From Bacillota bacterium (GTDB lineage Bacteria > Bacillota_I > Bacilli_A > RFN20 > CAG-288), in the NCBI GenBank assembly GCA_023398335.1, contig JAEWSJ010000027.1, positions 12,635-76,634 of the forward strand: 64,000 bases of DNA, in the 5' to 3' direction. Shown here in pieces: positions 7,878-16,225 of the stretch. The notes beneath the pieces are model-generated. The model saw nothing but the letters and a program-made list of their open reading frames with translations, searched no databases and had not been told where the DNA came from. The stretch's first letter is position 1; each line of letters opens with the position of its first letter. The translations under genes were made by a program, and so were the position numbers.

Positions 7878-7920
7878 TATAAAAAAAGTCATGAACCGTG
7901 ACATCCATGACTTTTTTATA
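7878..7920. terminator. Bidirectional terminator between ruvX and rpsI
   Basis: Arms AAAAAAGTCATG and CATGACTTTTTT are perfect inverted repeats with T-runs on both strands. It serves the convergent ends of ruvX and the rplM-rpsI operon. Confidence 0.75.
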
Positions 7921-7951
7921 TTTAAATTTACTAATTCCGAAACGTTTAAGA

Positions 7952-8362
7952 TTAACGCTTTGAGAATTGTGGTGCGCGACGAGCACCTCTTAAGCCGTAC
8001 TTCTTTCTTTCTTTACGACGTGCATCAACAGTAACATAACCTGCTACTCTTAAAGATGGACGATAATCGTTAGAGACTTCGAGAAGAGCGCGTGTAAGAC
8101 CTAATCTGACAGCGCCTGTTTGACCGGTGAAACCACCGCCAACGACATAGGCTTTTACATCGAACTTATCAACATTGTTTGTAACATTGAATGGTTCTTT
8201 TGCTTCAATAACGTTAGTGGCATATGGGAAATAATCCTTAATGTCTTTTCCGTTAATGATGAATTTACCAGTGCCTGGAGTGATATATACTCTAGCGACT
8301 GATGACTTACGTCTTCCAGTACCATAATAGGAAACTGGTTTACCTGTTTTCTTTGTTGCCAT
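7952..8362 (-). CDS. rpsI: 30S ribosomal protein S9
   Basis: 136 aa, close to the usual 130. It has YYGTGRRKSSVARVYITPG near the N-terminus and ends with the conserved basic tail GLRGARRAPQFSKR, which reaches the P-site tRNA. It follows rplM after about 20 bases with its own SD (AAGGAGAG), the universal L13-S9 pair. Confidence 0.98.
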   Translation of the reverse strand: MATKKTGKPVSYYGTGRRKSSVARVYITPGTGKFIINGKDIKDYFPYATNVIEAKEPFNVTNNVDKFDVKAYVVGGGFTGQTGAVRLGLTRALLEVSNDYRPSLRVAGYVTVDARRKERKKYGLRGARRAPQFSKR

Positions 8363-8382
8363 TTTTTTCTATCTCTCCTTAA

Positions 8383-8826
8383 TTAGAACTTAAGTTCCTT
8401 GACGACTGGTTGTTGTGCTTCGTGCTTATGATCAGCACCTGCATAAACGAATAATTTCTTTCCAATTTGACGACCTAAACGACCTTTTGGAAGCATACCT
8501 TTAATCGAGCGTTCAAGTAATTCGACTGGATAATCCTTTAACATAACTCCAGCGGATCTTTTACGCATGCCACCAGCATAACCGGATACATTGTAATAAG
8601 TCTTTTGTTTGAGTTTGTTATTACCAGACATTGAAACTTGGGAAGCGTTAATGACAATAACGCAATCTCCACAATCAACATTTGGAGTATAGGAAGGTTT
8701 ATCCTTGCCTAAGAGAACGACTGCGATTTCGGAGGCTAAACGACCGAGAGGTTTATTAGCGGCATCAACAACATACCACTTACGTGTGATGTCTTGTTTT
8801 TTAACTATAGTAGTTTGACGTTGCAT
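8383..8826 (-). CDS. rplM: 50S ribosomal protein L13
   Basis: 147 aa from ATG 8826, chosen because AAAGGAA lies eight bases upstream and the length then matches the family; the reading frame is open nine codons further. Characteristic parts are WYVVDAANKPLGRLASEIA, GKDKPSYTPNVDCGD and GMLPKGRLGRQ. First gene of the rplM-rpsI operon, preceded by a leader hairpin that resembles the known L13 autoregulatory leader. Confidence 0.98.
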   Translation of the reverse strand: MQRQTTIVKKQDITRKWYVVDAANKPLGRLASEIAVVLLGKDKPSYTPNVDCGDCVIVINASQVSMSGNNKLKQKTYYNVSGYAGGMRKRSAGVMLKDYPVELLERSIKGMLPKGRLGRQIGKKLFVYAGADHKHEAQQPVVKELKF

Positions 8827-8850
8827 AATATTTATTCCTTTCACATCAAG

Positions 8851-8890
8851 CAAATTGTAAAACCTTACCGGGGTTCTGTTTGCAATTTAG
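8851..8890 (-). promoter_or_regulatory. L13 leader-like RNA hairpin
   Basis: Upstream of rplM the transcript can fold as AAATTGC...CAATTT with an inner AACC/GGTT stem capped by CCGGTAA. Firmicute rplM-rpsI mRNAs carry a conserved L13 leader thought to be bound by L13 itself. Position and the CCCCGGTAAGG core fit this, but I could not compare with the family model. Confidence 0.5.
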
Positions 8891-9039
8891 CCATTTATTA
8901 TTCTACAAAGAAGAATAGCTAATGTCAACAAATTTATATTCTATTGTAAGTAGTTGCAATCCCTAGTCTATGTAGCTTGATTAAAATCTTAACTTCAACT
9001 TAAGCAGCAAGTAATATATAAACATGTTCAATGCAAATA

Positions 9040-9705
9040 TTATTCATCTGTATCTTTGATTTCTTCTTTCAAAACTTCTCTTTGATCTTCTAAATCGTAT
9101 TGCGCTTGTTCTTTTATTACCGCTTCATTGTTAATGGACATAACTCTTCCATTCTTATTTTGATTTACTATTCTCTTACTTCCATAAAAACCGCCAATTC
9201 TACCTTTTAATACAAAACGGTAAAATAAATATACTAAGAAAATAAATAGAACAACACCAGCAACTACTCCGGCGATAATATAGCCACCATTAACAGATTT
9301 ATATGTGGATACATCAACATTTATCAAAGCATTATTTGAAGTTGGATTCCTACTAGTATCCACTTCTACAACATTAGTGAACAAGGCGCTTTCAATATTT
9401 CCGGGTGCAGTAATCGAAAATGAAAAAAACGAAGTGCCAGGTATTAAATGTTCGTTATTTATACTGCTATTAAAAGTTCCTTCATCTGTCTTTACTTGAA
9501 GCTTACATCCTTTATTAGCACCTAAAGCATATGTAATATCGCTTGAATTAATAAATTGAAATGCTATTTTCTTATCAGCTCCATAAAAAATTATTGAAGA
9601 TGTTTTTACTTCTAATGAAGATGATATATCAGAAGGAGTACCGGCAGATTTGATGTTGTTTATAGAAAATAATAACGCGCCAATTAACAGGCAATTACTT
9701 AACAT
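9040..9705 (-). CDS. Signal-peptide-bearing, single-pass membrane protein of unknown function
   Basis: 221 aa. The N-terminus is a short hydrophobic signal (NCLLIGALLFSI). Residues 25-135 are an extracellular beta-rich domain. One strong membrane helix follows (YIIAGVVAGVVLFIFLVYLF), then a basic then acidic cytoplasmic tail (KGRIGGFYGSKR ... LEDQREVLKEEIKDTDE). The start has GGAG eight bases upstream. It is the last gene of a three-gene operon after the polymer ligase and the epimerase, suggesting an envelope role. I do not recognise the family. Confidence 0.7.
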   Translation of the reverse strand: MLSNCLLIGALLFSINNIKSAGTPSDISSSLEVKTSSIIFYGADKKIAFQFINSSDITYALGANKGCKLQVKTDEGTFNSSINNEHLIPGTSFFSFSITAPGNIESALFTNVVEVDTSRNPTSNNALINVDVSTYKSVNGGYIIAGVVAGVVLFIFLVYLFYRFVLKGRIGGFYGSKRIVNQNKNGRVMSINNEAVIKEQAQYDLEDQREVLKEEIKDTDE

Positions 9706-9727
9706 AATGTTCTCCTTTGCCTTTTTT

Positions 9728-10588
9728 TTATTTTACCATAAATTTCATCGAATATGAATAGGTTGAAGAAGAACCTTGAGTTAAAGAATTTATTAATTTT
9801 TTATCTTTTAATTCAATCTTATTATTTACTTCATCTGGCAAACCAAACCATGGTTCAATACAGATAAAATCTCCATATTTTTCTTTAGTCCAAATTGTAA
9901 TTATCGGAGCTTTATTAAATTTATAAGAAACGATTATATTATCTCTTCGTACAAGATTAACCGTTGAAACGTTCTTTGAATCAATCACATATGAAAGATC
10001 TTTTTTGAATTTGTATTTTGAAAGATAGAAATAACGGGATGATAAGAAGTCAACTTTGTTTTTTACAAATTCACCTCGTTCATCTGTTAGGTATTTTTGG
10101 AGAGTTATTTTCTTGCCAAAATCGATGTAATTTCCATCGATATTTAAATTATCTTCTTCTTCATTACACGCCAATCTAATAGCTGGATGAAATCCAAGAC
10201 CGTAATACATCGTCTTATCATCTTCATTAATTATAGTGTTCTTTATTGTTAAGGTATTATTCCTAATAATATATGAAACATAAAACTTAAACTTAAACGG
10301 ATATTGTTTTAAGGTATCTTCATTTGATTCAAATACCTCAGTAATAATAGAAGCAGTCCGGCAAATAACTTTAGGTTTCATATAACGAATAAGGCCATGG
10401 TTCTTCAATGAATATGCTTTTCCCTCAACATGGTAAATACCATTTTGAAGTCTGGCAATAAACGGAAAAATATTTACATCTTGGCCCATCCAACTTTTTT
10501 CATCTTTTTGGTGAAGCATTTCCTCACCATTAAAAAGAATCGAACTAAGTGCACCACCTTTTTCTTCATCAATTTTTATTTCTAACAT
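9728..10588 (-). CDS. Aldose 1-epimerase family protein (LacX-like)
   Basis: 286 aa, beta-sandwich galactose mutarotase type. Typical features are GGALSSILFNGEEMLHQ, the FPFIARL and HGLIR segments with a conserved His, then YGLGFHPAIRL (second catalytic His) and FICIEPWFGLPD carrying the catalytic Glu. The family interconverts alpha and beta anomers of hexoses. It sits between a polymer ligase and a membrane protein, so the substrate could be a sugar linked to surface polymer work, but this cannot be told from sequence. Confidence 0.8.
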   Translation of the reverse strand: MLEIKIDEEKGGALSSILFNGEEMLHQKDEKSWMGQDVNIFPFIARLQNGIYHVEGKAYSLKNHGLIRYMKPKVICRTASIITEVFESNEDTLKQYPFKFKFYVSYIIRNNTLTIKNTIINEDDKTMYYGLGFHPAIRLACNEEEDNLNIDGNYIDFGKKITLQKYLTDERGEFVKNKVDFLSSRYFYLSKYKFKKDLSYVIDSKNVSTVNLVRRDNIIVSYKFNKAPIITIWTKEKYGDFICIEPWFGLPDEVNNKIELKDKKLINSLTQGSSSTYSYSMKFMVK

Positions 10589-10622
10589 ATTTATTTCTCC
10601 AAATTAACTATAAAATTAAGTG

Positions 10623-12011
10623 TTAATATTTTCCTAACAATTTAAAACTAGTTACACCACGTAGAGAGAATATCCAAATATATGGAACTAAATAAATAAT
10701 ATTAAAGAACGTATTATCGATAATTCCATGAATAACACCGATTAAAACAAAATATAGTAAAGCAGTGCGCGAGAACATTTTTGCTTTATAATTAGCAACA
10801 AAAATTTCAACCATATGATAAATAAACATTGCTGCTCCAACAAAACCCGAGGCACATAATACAGTAATTACTGTATTGTGACATAACCAAATACCAATGC
10901 TTCCAGTTTCATATCCGAATCCATAGATTGGGAATAAGTCAAATAAGGCTTGAACACCACCACCAAAGTAGATATTGCCAGAAAAAGAACCTTCTTTACC
11001 AAACGCATATTCTAAGGCGCTCTTCCAGATATCCCATCTGCCAGAAAGATTATCACCTAAAGCGATAAGTCTATCGATAGATTCTTTAAAACTTGGAACA
11101 CTTTCATAAACGACGAAAACAGTAACAACAATTGAAACTAATACCGTTGGATAAATATATTTTTTGTCCTTTAGTCTGCTTAAGAGAATATGGATTAATA
11201 AGGGGATTAACACAGCGATAGATATTATTCCACCTCTAGAATCACTTACTGTAACAAAATAAAGATCCACCGCAATAATAAGTAAAGCATCAATTCTCCA
11301 CTTGTTCTTTGCAAAAATAAATGCGACAAAAGGAATGCACATTTCTAATACTATAGCGACAGTGTTCTTGCTACCCCATCTAGTTAAAATAAATATTTCG
11401 TCAAAAAACTTAGCTTTAGGAATAACAACAAACAATTCAGCTAAAACTAATATATTTACTATATAGAAAGTCTTATAAACAAGTTTTTCATTCCCTTCAT
11501 CTGTAGTAAGATGGAAAACAAAATAGAACAAAACTAGCAACGCAAATAAGCCACAGGTAATATAAGCGATATTATTATATTCACTAGGTAAATTTGTTGA
11601 TGTAAATTGTCTTACTAAGGTTGCAGCAAAGAATGTTACAAGTAGTAAAACCAAACTTAATCCAATCGAACCAAAATTAAAGTAGCAATTATGCGTAATT
11701 ATACGTTTAACTAAGAAAGCGATTATTCCCGCTACATACACACCTATTTCCGCATATAAGTACCACGGAATTGTATTGAAATATGGGAACATGGCAAATG
11801 TGAACATGGCATATAAAAAATACGATCCCATAACCGCACCGTCATCGGTAAAGATTAATGAGATAACAACTGCTACAACTACTGTTGCAAGTCCTATTTC
11901 ACCTAAGCCAAAATACCATCCAATAAAAAAAGAGACGGCAACTAAACATTGAAAAAGATAACTATGAATAAACTTATTACTCTTACTGTCTATTGGTAAT
12001 CTATGAAACAT
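10623..12011 (-). CDS. O-antigen ligase/polymerase (Wzy/WaaL) family membrane protein
   Basis: 462 aa with about 12-13 membrane segments and one long outside loop late in the protein (about residues 310-370), the usual shape of O-antigen ligase or polymerase proteins. A family signature is the SDSRGGIISIAVLIPLLI region (Arg-Gly preceding a membrane helix). In a Gram-positive type cell it would polymerise or attach a surface polysaccharide or teichoic-like polymer. First gene of the operon with the epimerase and a membrane protein. No glycosyltransferases are next to it, which is unusual. Confidence 0.7.
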   Translation of the reverse strand: MFHRLPIDSKSNKFIHSYLFQCLVAVSFFIGWYFGLGEIGLATVVVAVVISLIFTDDGAVMGSYFLYAMFTFAMFPYFNTIPWYLYAEIGVYVAGIIAFLVKRIITHNCYFNFGSIGLSLVLLLVTFFAATLVRQFTSTNLPSEYNNIAYITCGLFALLVLFYFVFHLTTDEGNEKLVYKTFYIVNILVLAELFVVIPKAKFFDEIFILTRWGSKNTVAIVLEMCIPFVAFIFAKNKWRIDALLIIAVDLYFVTVSDSRGGIISIAVLIPLLIHILLSRLKDKKYIYPTVLVSIVVTVFVVYESVPSFKESIDRLIALGDNLSGRWDIWKSALEYAFGKEGSFSGNIYFGGGVQALFDLFPIYGFGYETGSIGIWLCHNTVITVLCASGFVGAAMFIYHMVEIFVANYKAKMFSRTALLYFVLIGVIHGIIDNTFFNIIYLVPYIWIFSLRGVTSFKLLGKY

Positions 12012-12126
12012 CTTGATCCTCTTTTCAAAACTTAATTTATCTTATCACATTACTATTACTCATTAAAGAAACATTTGATAACTTTGTATTTTTTCACATT
12101 ATTTTAGTTTCCGTGCATATTATTAA

Positions 12127-12158
12127 TAAAAAAAACGCCCTCTAATTAATAGAAGGCG
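12127..12158 (-). terminator. Terminator of the feo operon
   Basis: Minus-strand CGCCTTCTA, loop, TAGAGGGCG, then eight T. It lies just after the FeoC-like gene. Confidence 0.75.
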
Positions 12159-12170
12159 ATGAAATAATAA

Positions 12171-12356
12171 TTAATCTTTCTTATCTTTATTCTTCTTATA
12201 AGCTTTAAACGCTCTTTTAATTTTCTTGTCAGTACCAACAGGACAAGAAGAACAGCCGGTTTTCCCTTTAATCTTCGGTAAAACAAAATGAAAGAAAATA
12301 ATTGCTGCCATCAAAAGAATTACTACGATTAAAATAACAATATCAGCGGGTGTCAT
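12171..12356 (-). CDS. FeoB-associated Cys-rich membrane protein
   Basis: 61 aa from ATG 12356, which overlaps the feoB stop as ATGA, so translation is coupled. One membrane helix (IVILIVVILLMAAIIFFHFV) is followed by a CSSCPVG motif and a very basic tail (KKIKRAFKAYKKNKDKKD). This matches the small Cys-rich proteins that follow feoB in many Firmicutes and are thought to assist Fe(II) uptake or sense iron/redox state. Longer in-frame ORF versions run into feoB and lack an SD. Confidence 0.8.
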   Translation of the reverse strand: MTPADIVILIVVILLMAAIIFFHFVLPKIKGKTGCSSCPVGTDKKIKRAFKAYKKNKDKKD

Positions 12357-14407
12357 AATGCAATTAACCATCCTATACAACCAATGATAGTAGAAAGTAT
12401 CCATGCAACTGTACATTGGAACGCAATTGCTTTAAACATAGCCCTGGTTGAGCCTAACTCACTTCTCATAGCACTAATAGCACCAAAGCATGGAGCACTG
12501 AACATATTGAAGGTCATAAAGGCATATGCACTCCAAGCGTTGAAGAAACCAAAGATTGAACTTTCAAATAAAGACGCATCTCCATTAACACTAGCAATAA
12601 CTTCCATCGAAGATACTACTTGCTCTTTAGCAACTAAACCTTGAATGGCTGAAACTGTCGCTGCCCAGGACCAGTTACCACCTAGCATTGGATAGAAAAT
12701 CCATGCCAAGCAATTACCAATCGAAGCTAATATTGAATCTTCAATAGTAAGCGAAGCGGATGTTTGAATATAGATCATTCCCCAACTAAAGGAAGACATA
12801 AACCATATAATTACTGAACAAAGAAGAATTATTGTTCCAGCACGTTTAATAAACGCCCCGGTTTTATCCCATACATCTCTTAAAATATATACTGGAGAAG
12901 GAATCTTGTATTCCGGTAGTTCAGAAATAAAGGTGTTATGTTCGCCTTTAAATAAGTATTTTCTGAAGATATAACCAAATGTAAGAATTAATACAATTGC
13001 AAGAAAATAGAAAGATAACGAGCCTAACCAACTAAGTTTTCCAAAGAAATATCCGGCAAATAAAGAAATTATTGGTAATTTAGCATTGCAAGGAATAAAT
13101 GGAGTTAATACGATAGTAGCTTTTTTCTCTTTTTCATCTTCAATGGTTCGTGCAGTCATAATAGCTGGAACTGAACAGCCTACTCCAACAATAAAAGGAA
13201 CTAATGACTTACCACTTAAACCGAAATGATGAAATAAACGATCAAGTAAGAATGAAATACGAGACATATATCCAGTAGTTTCAAGTAAGGAAAGACTTAA
13301 GAACAAAATGATGATTTGTGGTATAAAATTACATACCGCACCAACACCACTGATGATTCCGTTTTGGACCAATGATACTGACCATGGAGAAGCACCTAAA
13401 GAAGTCAACCAGTTTCCTAATAGTGGTCCTAAGCCTGAAATCTTAAAATCGCTGGTCCAAGAAAGGCCAAAGAAACTAAACTCTAGTTTCTCTGCTCCGT
13501 TGAATAACGCATCGACAAAACTTACTGTCAAACCGCCGATTAAGCCAACGGATAAGATATAAACTAAGGTCATAATAAGTATGAATATCGGAATAGCTGC
13601 CCATTTATTTAGAAATATGCGATCTAGTTTATCAGTAATAGTGTCGTTATTTCTTCTAGCATGACTATCATCAACAGCTTCTTTCTTTATTTTAACAATG
13701 TAATCATAACGTAATGAGGCGATAAGCTGTTCCCCATCCATATCGTATTTTTTCTCTATCGATATATGATCAGCTTTAATCTTATCGTCCATAAGAATTC
13801 TAAAATCACGGTCTTCTTCAATAACCTTTACTGCGCAAAATCTATTGTTAGCGCGTGGATTACTAACTTCAATCTCAGAAATAAGTTCTTCAACATCTTC
13901 CGGATATATTTTTATATGACTATTTTTTATATATTTATTACTTTTTACTAATTTTATTAAATCATCAATACCATATGATGATTTAGCGGATATTTTTAAT
14001 ATACTAGTGTTCATCAAAGATGATAATTTCTTTTCATCAATATGAATTCCTTCTTTATCTAATAAATCATACATATTTAAAGCGACAATTACATCTGAAT
14101 CAAGTTCGAGTAATTGCGTAGTTAAATACAAACTTCTTTCAATTGAAGTTGCATCGACTATATTGATTATTAAATCTGGCTTTTCTTCTAATACATAAGA
14201 ACGACTAACTTCTTCTTCAGAAGAATAAGGAGAAAGTGAATAAACACCAGGAAGATCGACAATAGTAATATCGGTTCCTCTAATTGTTCCTTCTTTTCTT
14301 TCAATTGTTACTCCTGGCCAGTTTCCAACCTTTTGATTGCTACCAGTAAGTGCGTTAAATAAGGTGGTTTTACCAGCGTTTTGATTTCCTACTAATGCTA
14401 CTTTCAT
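12353..14407 (-). CDS. feoB: Ferrous iron transporter FeoB
   Basis: 684 aa. N-terminal G-protein domain: G1 GNQNAGKT, G3 DLPGVYS, G4 NMYD, followed by a helical GDI-like region. The C-terminal half carries the polytopic Fe(II) channel with the two conserved GATE regions (for example VGVGCSVPAIMTAR and PFIPCNAKLPI). It follows feoA by three bases and overlaps a small Cys-rich gene, a standard FeoA-B-C layout. It imports Fe(II), which fits an anaerobic habitat. Confidence 0.96.
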   Translation of the reverse strand: MKVALVGNQNAGKTTLFNALTGSNQKVGNWPGVTIERKEGTIRGTDITIVDLPGVYSLSPYSSEEEVSRSYVLEEKPDLIINIVDATSIERSLYLTTQLLELDSDVIVALNMYDLLDKEGIHIDEKKLSSLMNTSILKISAKSSYGIDDLIKLVKSNKYIKNSHIKIYPEDVEELISEIEVSNPRANNRFCAVKVIEEDRDFRILMDDKIKADHISIEKKYDMDGEQLIASLRYDYIVKIKKEAVDDSHARRNNDTITDKLDRIFLNKWAAIPIFILIMTLVYILSVGLIGGLTVSFVDALFNGAEKLEFSFFGLSWTSDFKISGLGPLLGNWLTSLGASPWSVSLVQNGIISGVGAVCNFIPQIIILFLSLSLLETTGYMSRISFLLDRLFHHFGLSGKSLVPFIVGVGCSVPAIMTARTIEDEKEKKATIVLTPFIPCNAKLPIISLFAGYFFGKLSWLGSLSFYFLAIVLILTFGYIFRKYLFKGEHNTFISELPEYKIPSPVYILRDVWDKTGAFIKRAGTIILLCSVIIWFMSSFSWGMIYIQTSASLTIEDSILASIGNCLAWIFYPMLGGNWSWAATVSAIQGLVAKEQVVSSMEVIASVNGDASLFESSIFGFFNAWSAYAFMTFNMFSAPCFGAISAMRSELGSTRAMFKAIAFQCTVAWILSTIIGCIGWLIAL

Positions 14408-14410
14408 ACT

Positions 14411-14677
14411 CTATAACACCTTTATATCGATACCTTTCATTTCAGCTTTACGAATACATAATTCATAGCCGCGCAATTTGATATCAATCGGATCTCCTAG
14501 CGGCGCTATTTTTTTGACTTCAATAACAACACCTTTAGTAATTCCCATGTCTAACAACCGACGCCTTAAGGCTGCATTATCATTATGAAGAGCTAAAACC
14601 ACACCTTTTTGACCTCGGTGCAAATTCGATAAATGCCCTTCTTCTCCGGATTTTAATTTTTTTTCATCTTTATTCAT
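14411..14677 (-). CDS. feoA: FeoA, SH3-like partner of FeoB
   Basis: 88 aa. SH3-like fold with RRRLLDMGITKGVVIEVKKI and GDPIDIKLRGYELCIRK, the conserved core of FeoA. It is cytoplasmic and binds or stimulates FeoB. First gene of the feo operon and divergent from cysK; the shared 130-bp gap must hold both promoters. Confidence 0.95.
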   Translation of the reverse strand: MNKDEKKLKSGEEGHLSNLHRGQKGVVLALHNDNAALRRRLLDMGITKGVVIEVKKIAPLGDPIDIKLRGYELCIRKAEMKGIDIKVL

Positions 14678-14777
14678 ATTTATTATTTCCTACCAGTAGT
14701 TAGTATACACCAACTCATTTATATATGCCATAATTTCATAAAAATTAGTCAGCAATATTAAAAAATTATCATTGTAT

Positions 14778-14805
14778 TTGACATACTCATTGATAAGACT
14801 ATAAA
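14778..14805 (+). promoter_or_regulatory. Promoter of cysK
   Basis: -35 TTGACA (14778-14783), 16-base spacer, -10 TATAAA (14800-14805). Transcription would begin near 14812, downstream of the GTG 14806 and ATG 14809 candidates, which supports ATG 14833 as the true cysK start. Confidence 0.7.
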
Positions 14806-14832
14806 GTGATGGTAAAGAAAGAAGAAATAAAT

Positions 14833-15753
14833 ATGAACATATATAAAAACGTAACTGAACTTATTGGCAATACTAAACTGATGGAATTAACCAATATTGA
14901 AAAAGATTTAAAACTTAAAAGCAGAATATTCGTTAAACTCGAATACCTTAACCCGACCGGTAGTGTTAAAGATCGTATCGCTAAAGCGATGATTTTAGAC
15001 GCTGTAGAAAAAGGAAAACTAGAAGAAGGTGGAACAATTATCGAACCAACTTCTGGCAACACTGGAATCGGTATTGCCTCTGTTGCTACATCTTTAGGAA
15101 TTCATTCAATTATTGTTATGCCTGAAACAATGTCGAAAGAACGCCAACAGATGATTGCGTCTTATGGGGCAAAAATTGTTTTAACCGAAGGTAAAAAAGG
15201 AATGCAAGGATCCATTGATAAAGCCAATGAATTAAATAAAGAAATTAAAGGCTCAATTATCCTTGGTCAATTTAACAATGAAGTTAATCCTGAAGCCCAC
15301 TATAAAACTACCGGCCCAGAAATCTATCGTGACTTAGATTCTAAAGTCGATATCTTTATCGCTGGTATTGGAACCGGAGGAACTTTATCTGGAACAGGTA
15401 AATATCTTAAAGAACAAAATAAAAATATTAAAGTTATCGGAATTGAACCTTTTTCCTCTCCTTTAATTAGTGAAGGCCATGCCGGTCCTCATAAAATTCA
15501 AGGAATCGGAGCGAACTTCATTCCAGCAACTTTAGATAAAAATATCTATGATGAACTTCAATTAGTAAAAGATGAAGATGCTTACTCTACCTGCAAATAT
15601 ATTGCAAGCAAAGAAGGAATATTATTAGGTGTTTCTTCCGGTGCTGCTATATTTGTTGCAATTAAAGAAGCAAAAGAAAGCACTGATAAAAATATCGTTG
15701 TTATTGCTCCTGATGGTGGAGACAGATACTTTTCTCTTAATTTATACGCATAG
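14833..15753 (+). CDS. cysK: Cysteine synthase A (O-acetylserine sulfhydrylase)
   Basis: 306 aa from ATG 14833 (AAGAAGAA upstream; earlier starts lie before the predicted transcript start). It is a fold-type II PLP enzyme: the PLP-binding Lys is K46 in NPTGSVKDR, the phosphate/substrate loop is EPTSGNTGIG, the PLP phosphate cup is GIGTGGTLSGTG, and GVSSGAA lies near the end. It makes cysteine from O-acetylserine and sulfide. No cysE is next to it. Monocistronic with its own terminator. Confidence 0.93.
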   Translation: MNIYKNVTELIGNTKLMELTNIEKDLKLKSRIFVKLEYLNPTGSVKDRIAKAMILDAVEKGKLEEGGTIIEPTSGNTGIGIASVATSLGIHSIIVMPETMSKERQQMIASYGAKIVLTEGKKGMQGSIDKANELNKEIKGSIILGQFNNEVNPEAHYKTTGPEIYRDLDSKVDIFIAGIGTGGTLSGTGKYLKEQNKNIKVIGIEPFSSPLISEGHAGPHKIQGIGANFIPATLDKNIYDELQLVKDEDAYSTCKYIASKEGILLGVSSGAAIFVAIKEAKESTDKNIVVIAPDGGDRYFSLNLYA

Positions 15754-15756
15754 TTA

Positions 15757-15801
15757 AAACGACTGTACATACTAAAGTTTAAGTATATGCAGTCGTTTTT
15801 T
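15757..15801 (+). terminator. Terminator of cysK
   Basis: AAAACGACTG ... CAGTCGTTTTTT: a perfect 9-10 bp stem, with an inner TACATACT/AGTATATG stem, and a T-run, just after the stop codon. Confidence 0.75.
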
Positions 15802-15841
15802 GCTGGTAAAAAATATATAAATACACAAAACCACTTATTTA

Positions 15842-16147
15842 TTATTTTGTTTTCTTTTCAAAGAATTCTTCTTCGGTAATAGAACCTTCGTTATATAATT
15901 CTATGTATTTCTTAATTAATTCAAGTTTTTGGAATTCAAGATTCATTATTTTCTCTTTCGAATTAATAATTGTGTCGTTGTTGTTATATATATTATATAG
16001 ATAATCAACTACGTTAGGATGCTTAACTGATATTTCTCTAAAATTTAATGAAAGAGCAAAGTAGTATGTAGCGTAAGAGATAAATAAAAGCATAGATAAA
16101 AATCCATATATTAATGAATAAACTGTTGTAATTTTGACCATACTCAT
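15842..16147 (-). CDS. Small membrane protein with SHOCT-like C-terminus
   Basis: 101 aa. One or two N-terminal hydrophobic segments (VYSLIYGFLSMLLFISYATYY), a polar middle, and a C-terminal helix pair LIKKYIELYNEGSITEEEFF that matches the SHOCT pattern (a short motif of unknown function usually appended to other domains). It stands alone between cysK and the large helicase. Function unknown. Confidence 0.55.
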   Translation of the reverse strand: MSMVKITTVYSLIYGFLSMLLFISYATYYFALSLNFREISVKHPNVVDYLYNIYNNNDTIINSKEKIMNLEFQKLELIKKYIELYNEGSITEEEFFEKKTK

Positions 16148-16225
16148 GACATTATGCCTAAAATAAAATACACGACTGATGAAATATTTAGTACAACAAT
16201 CTTCTACACCATTATAGTTTGATTG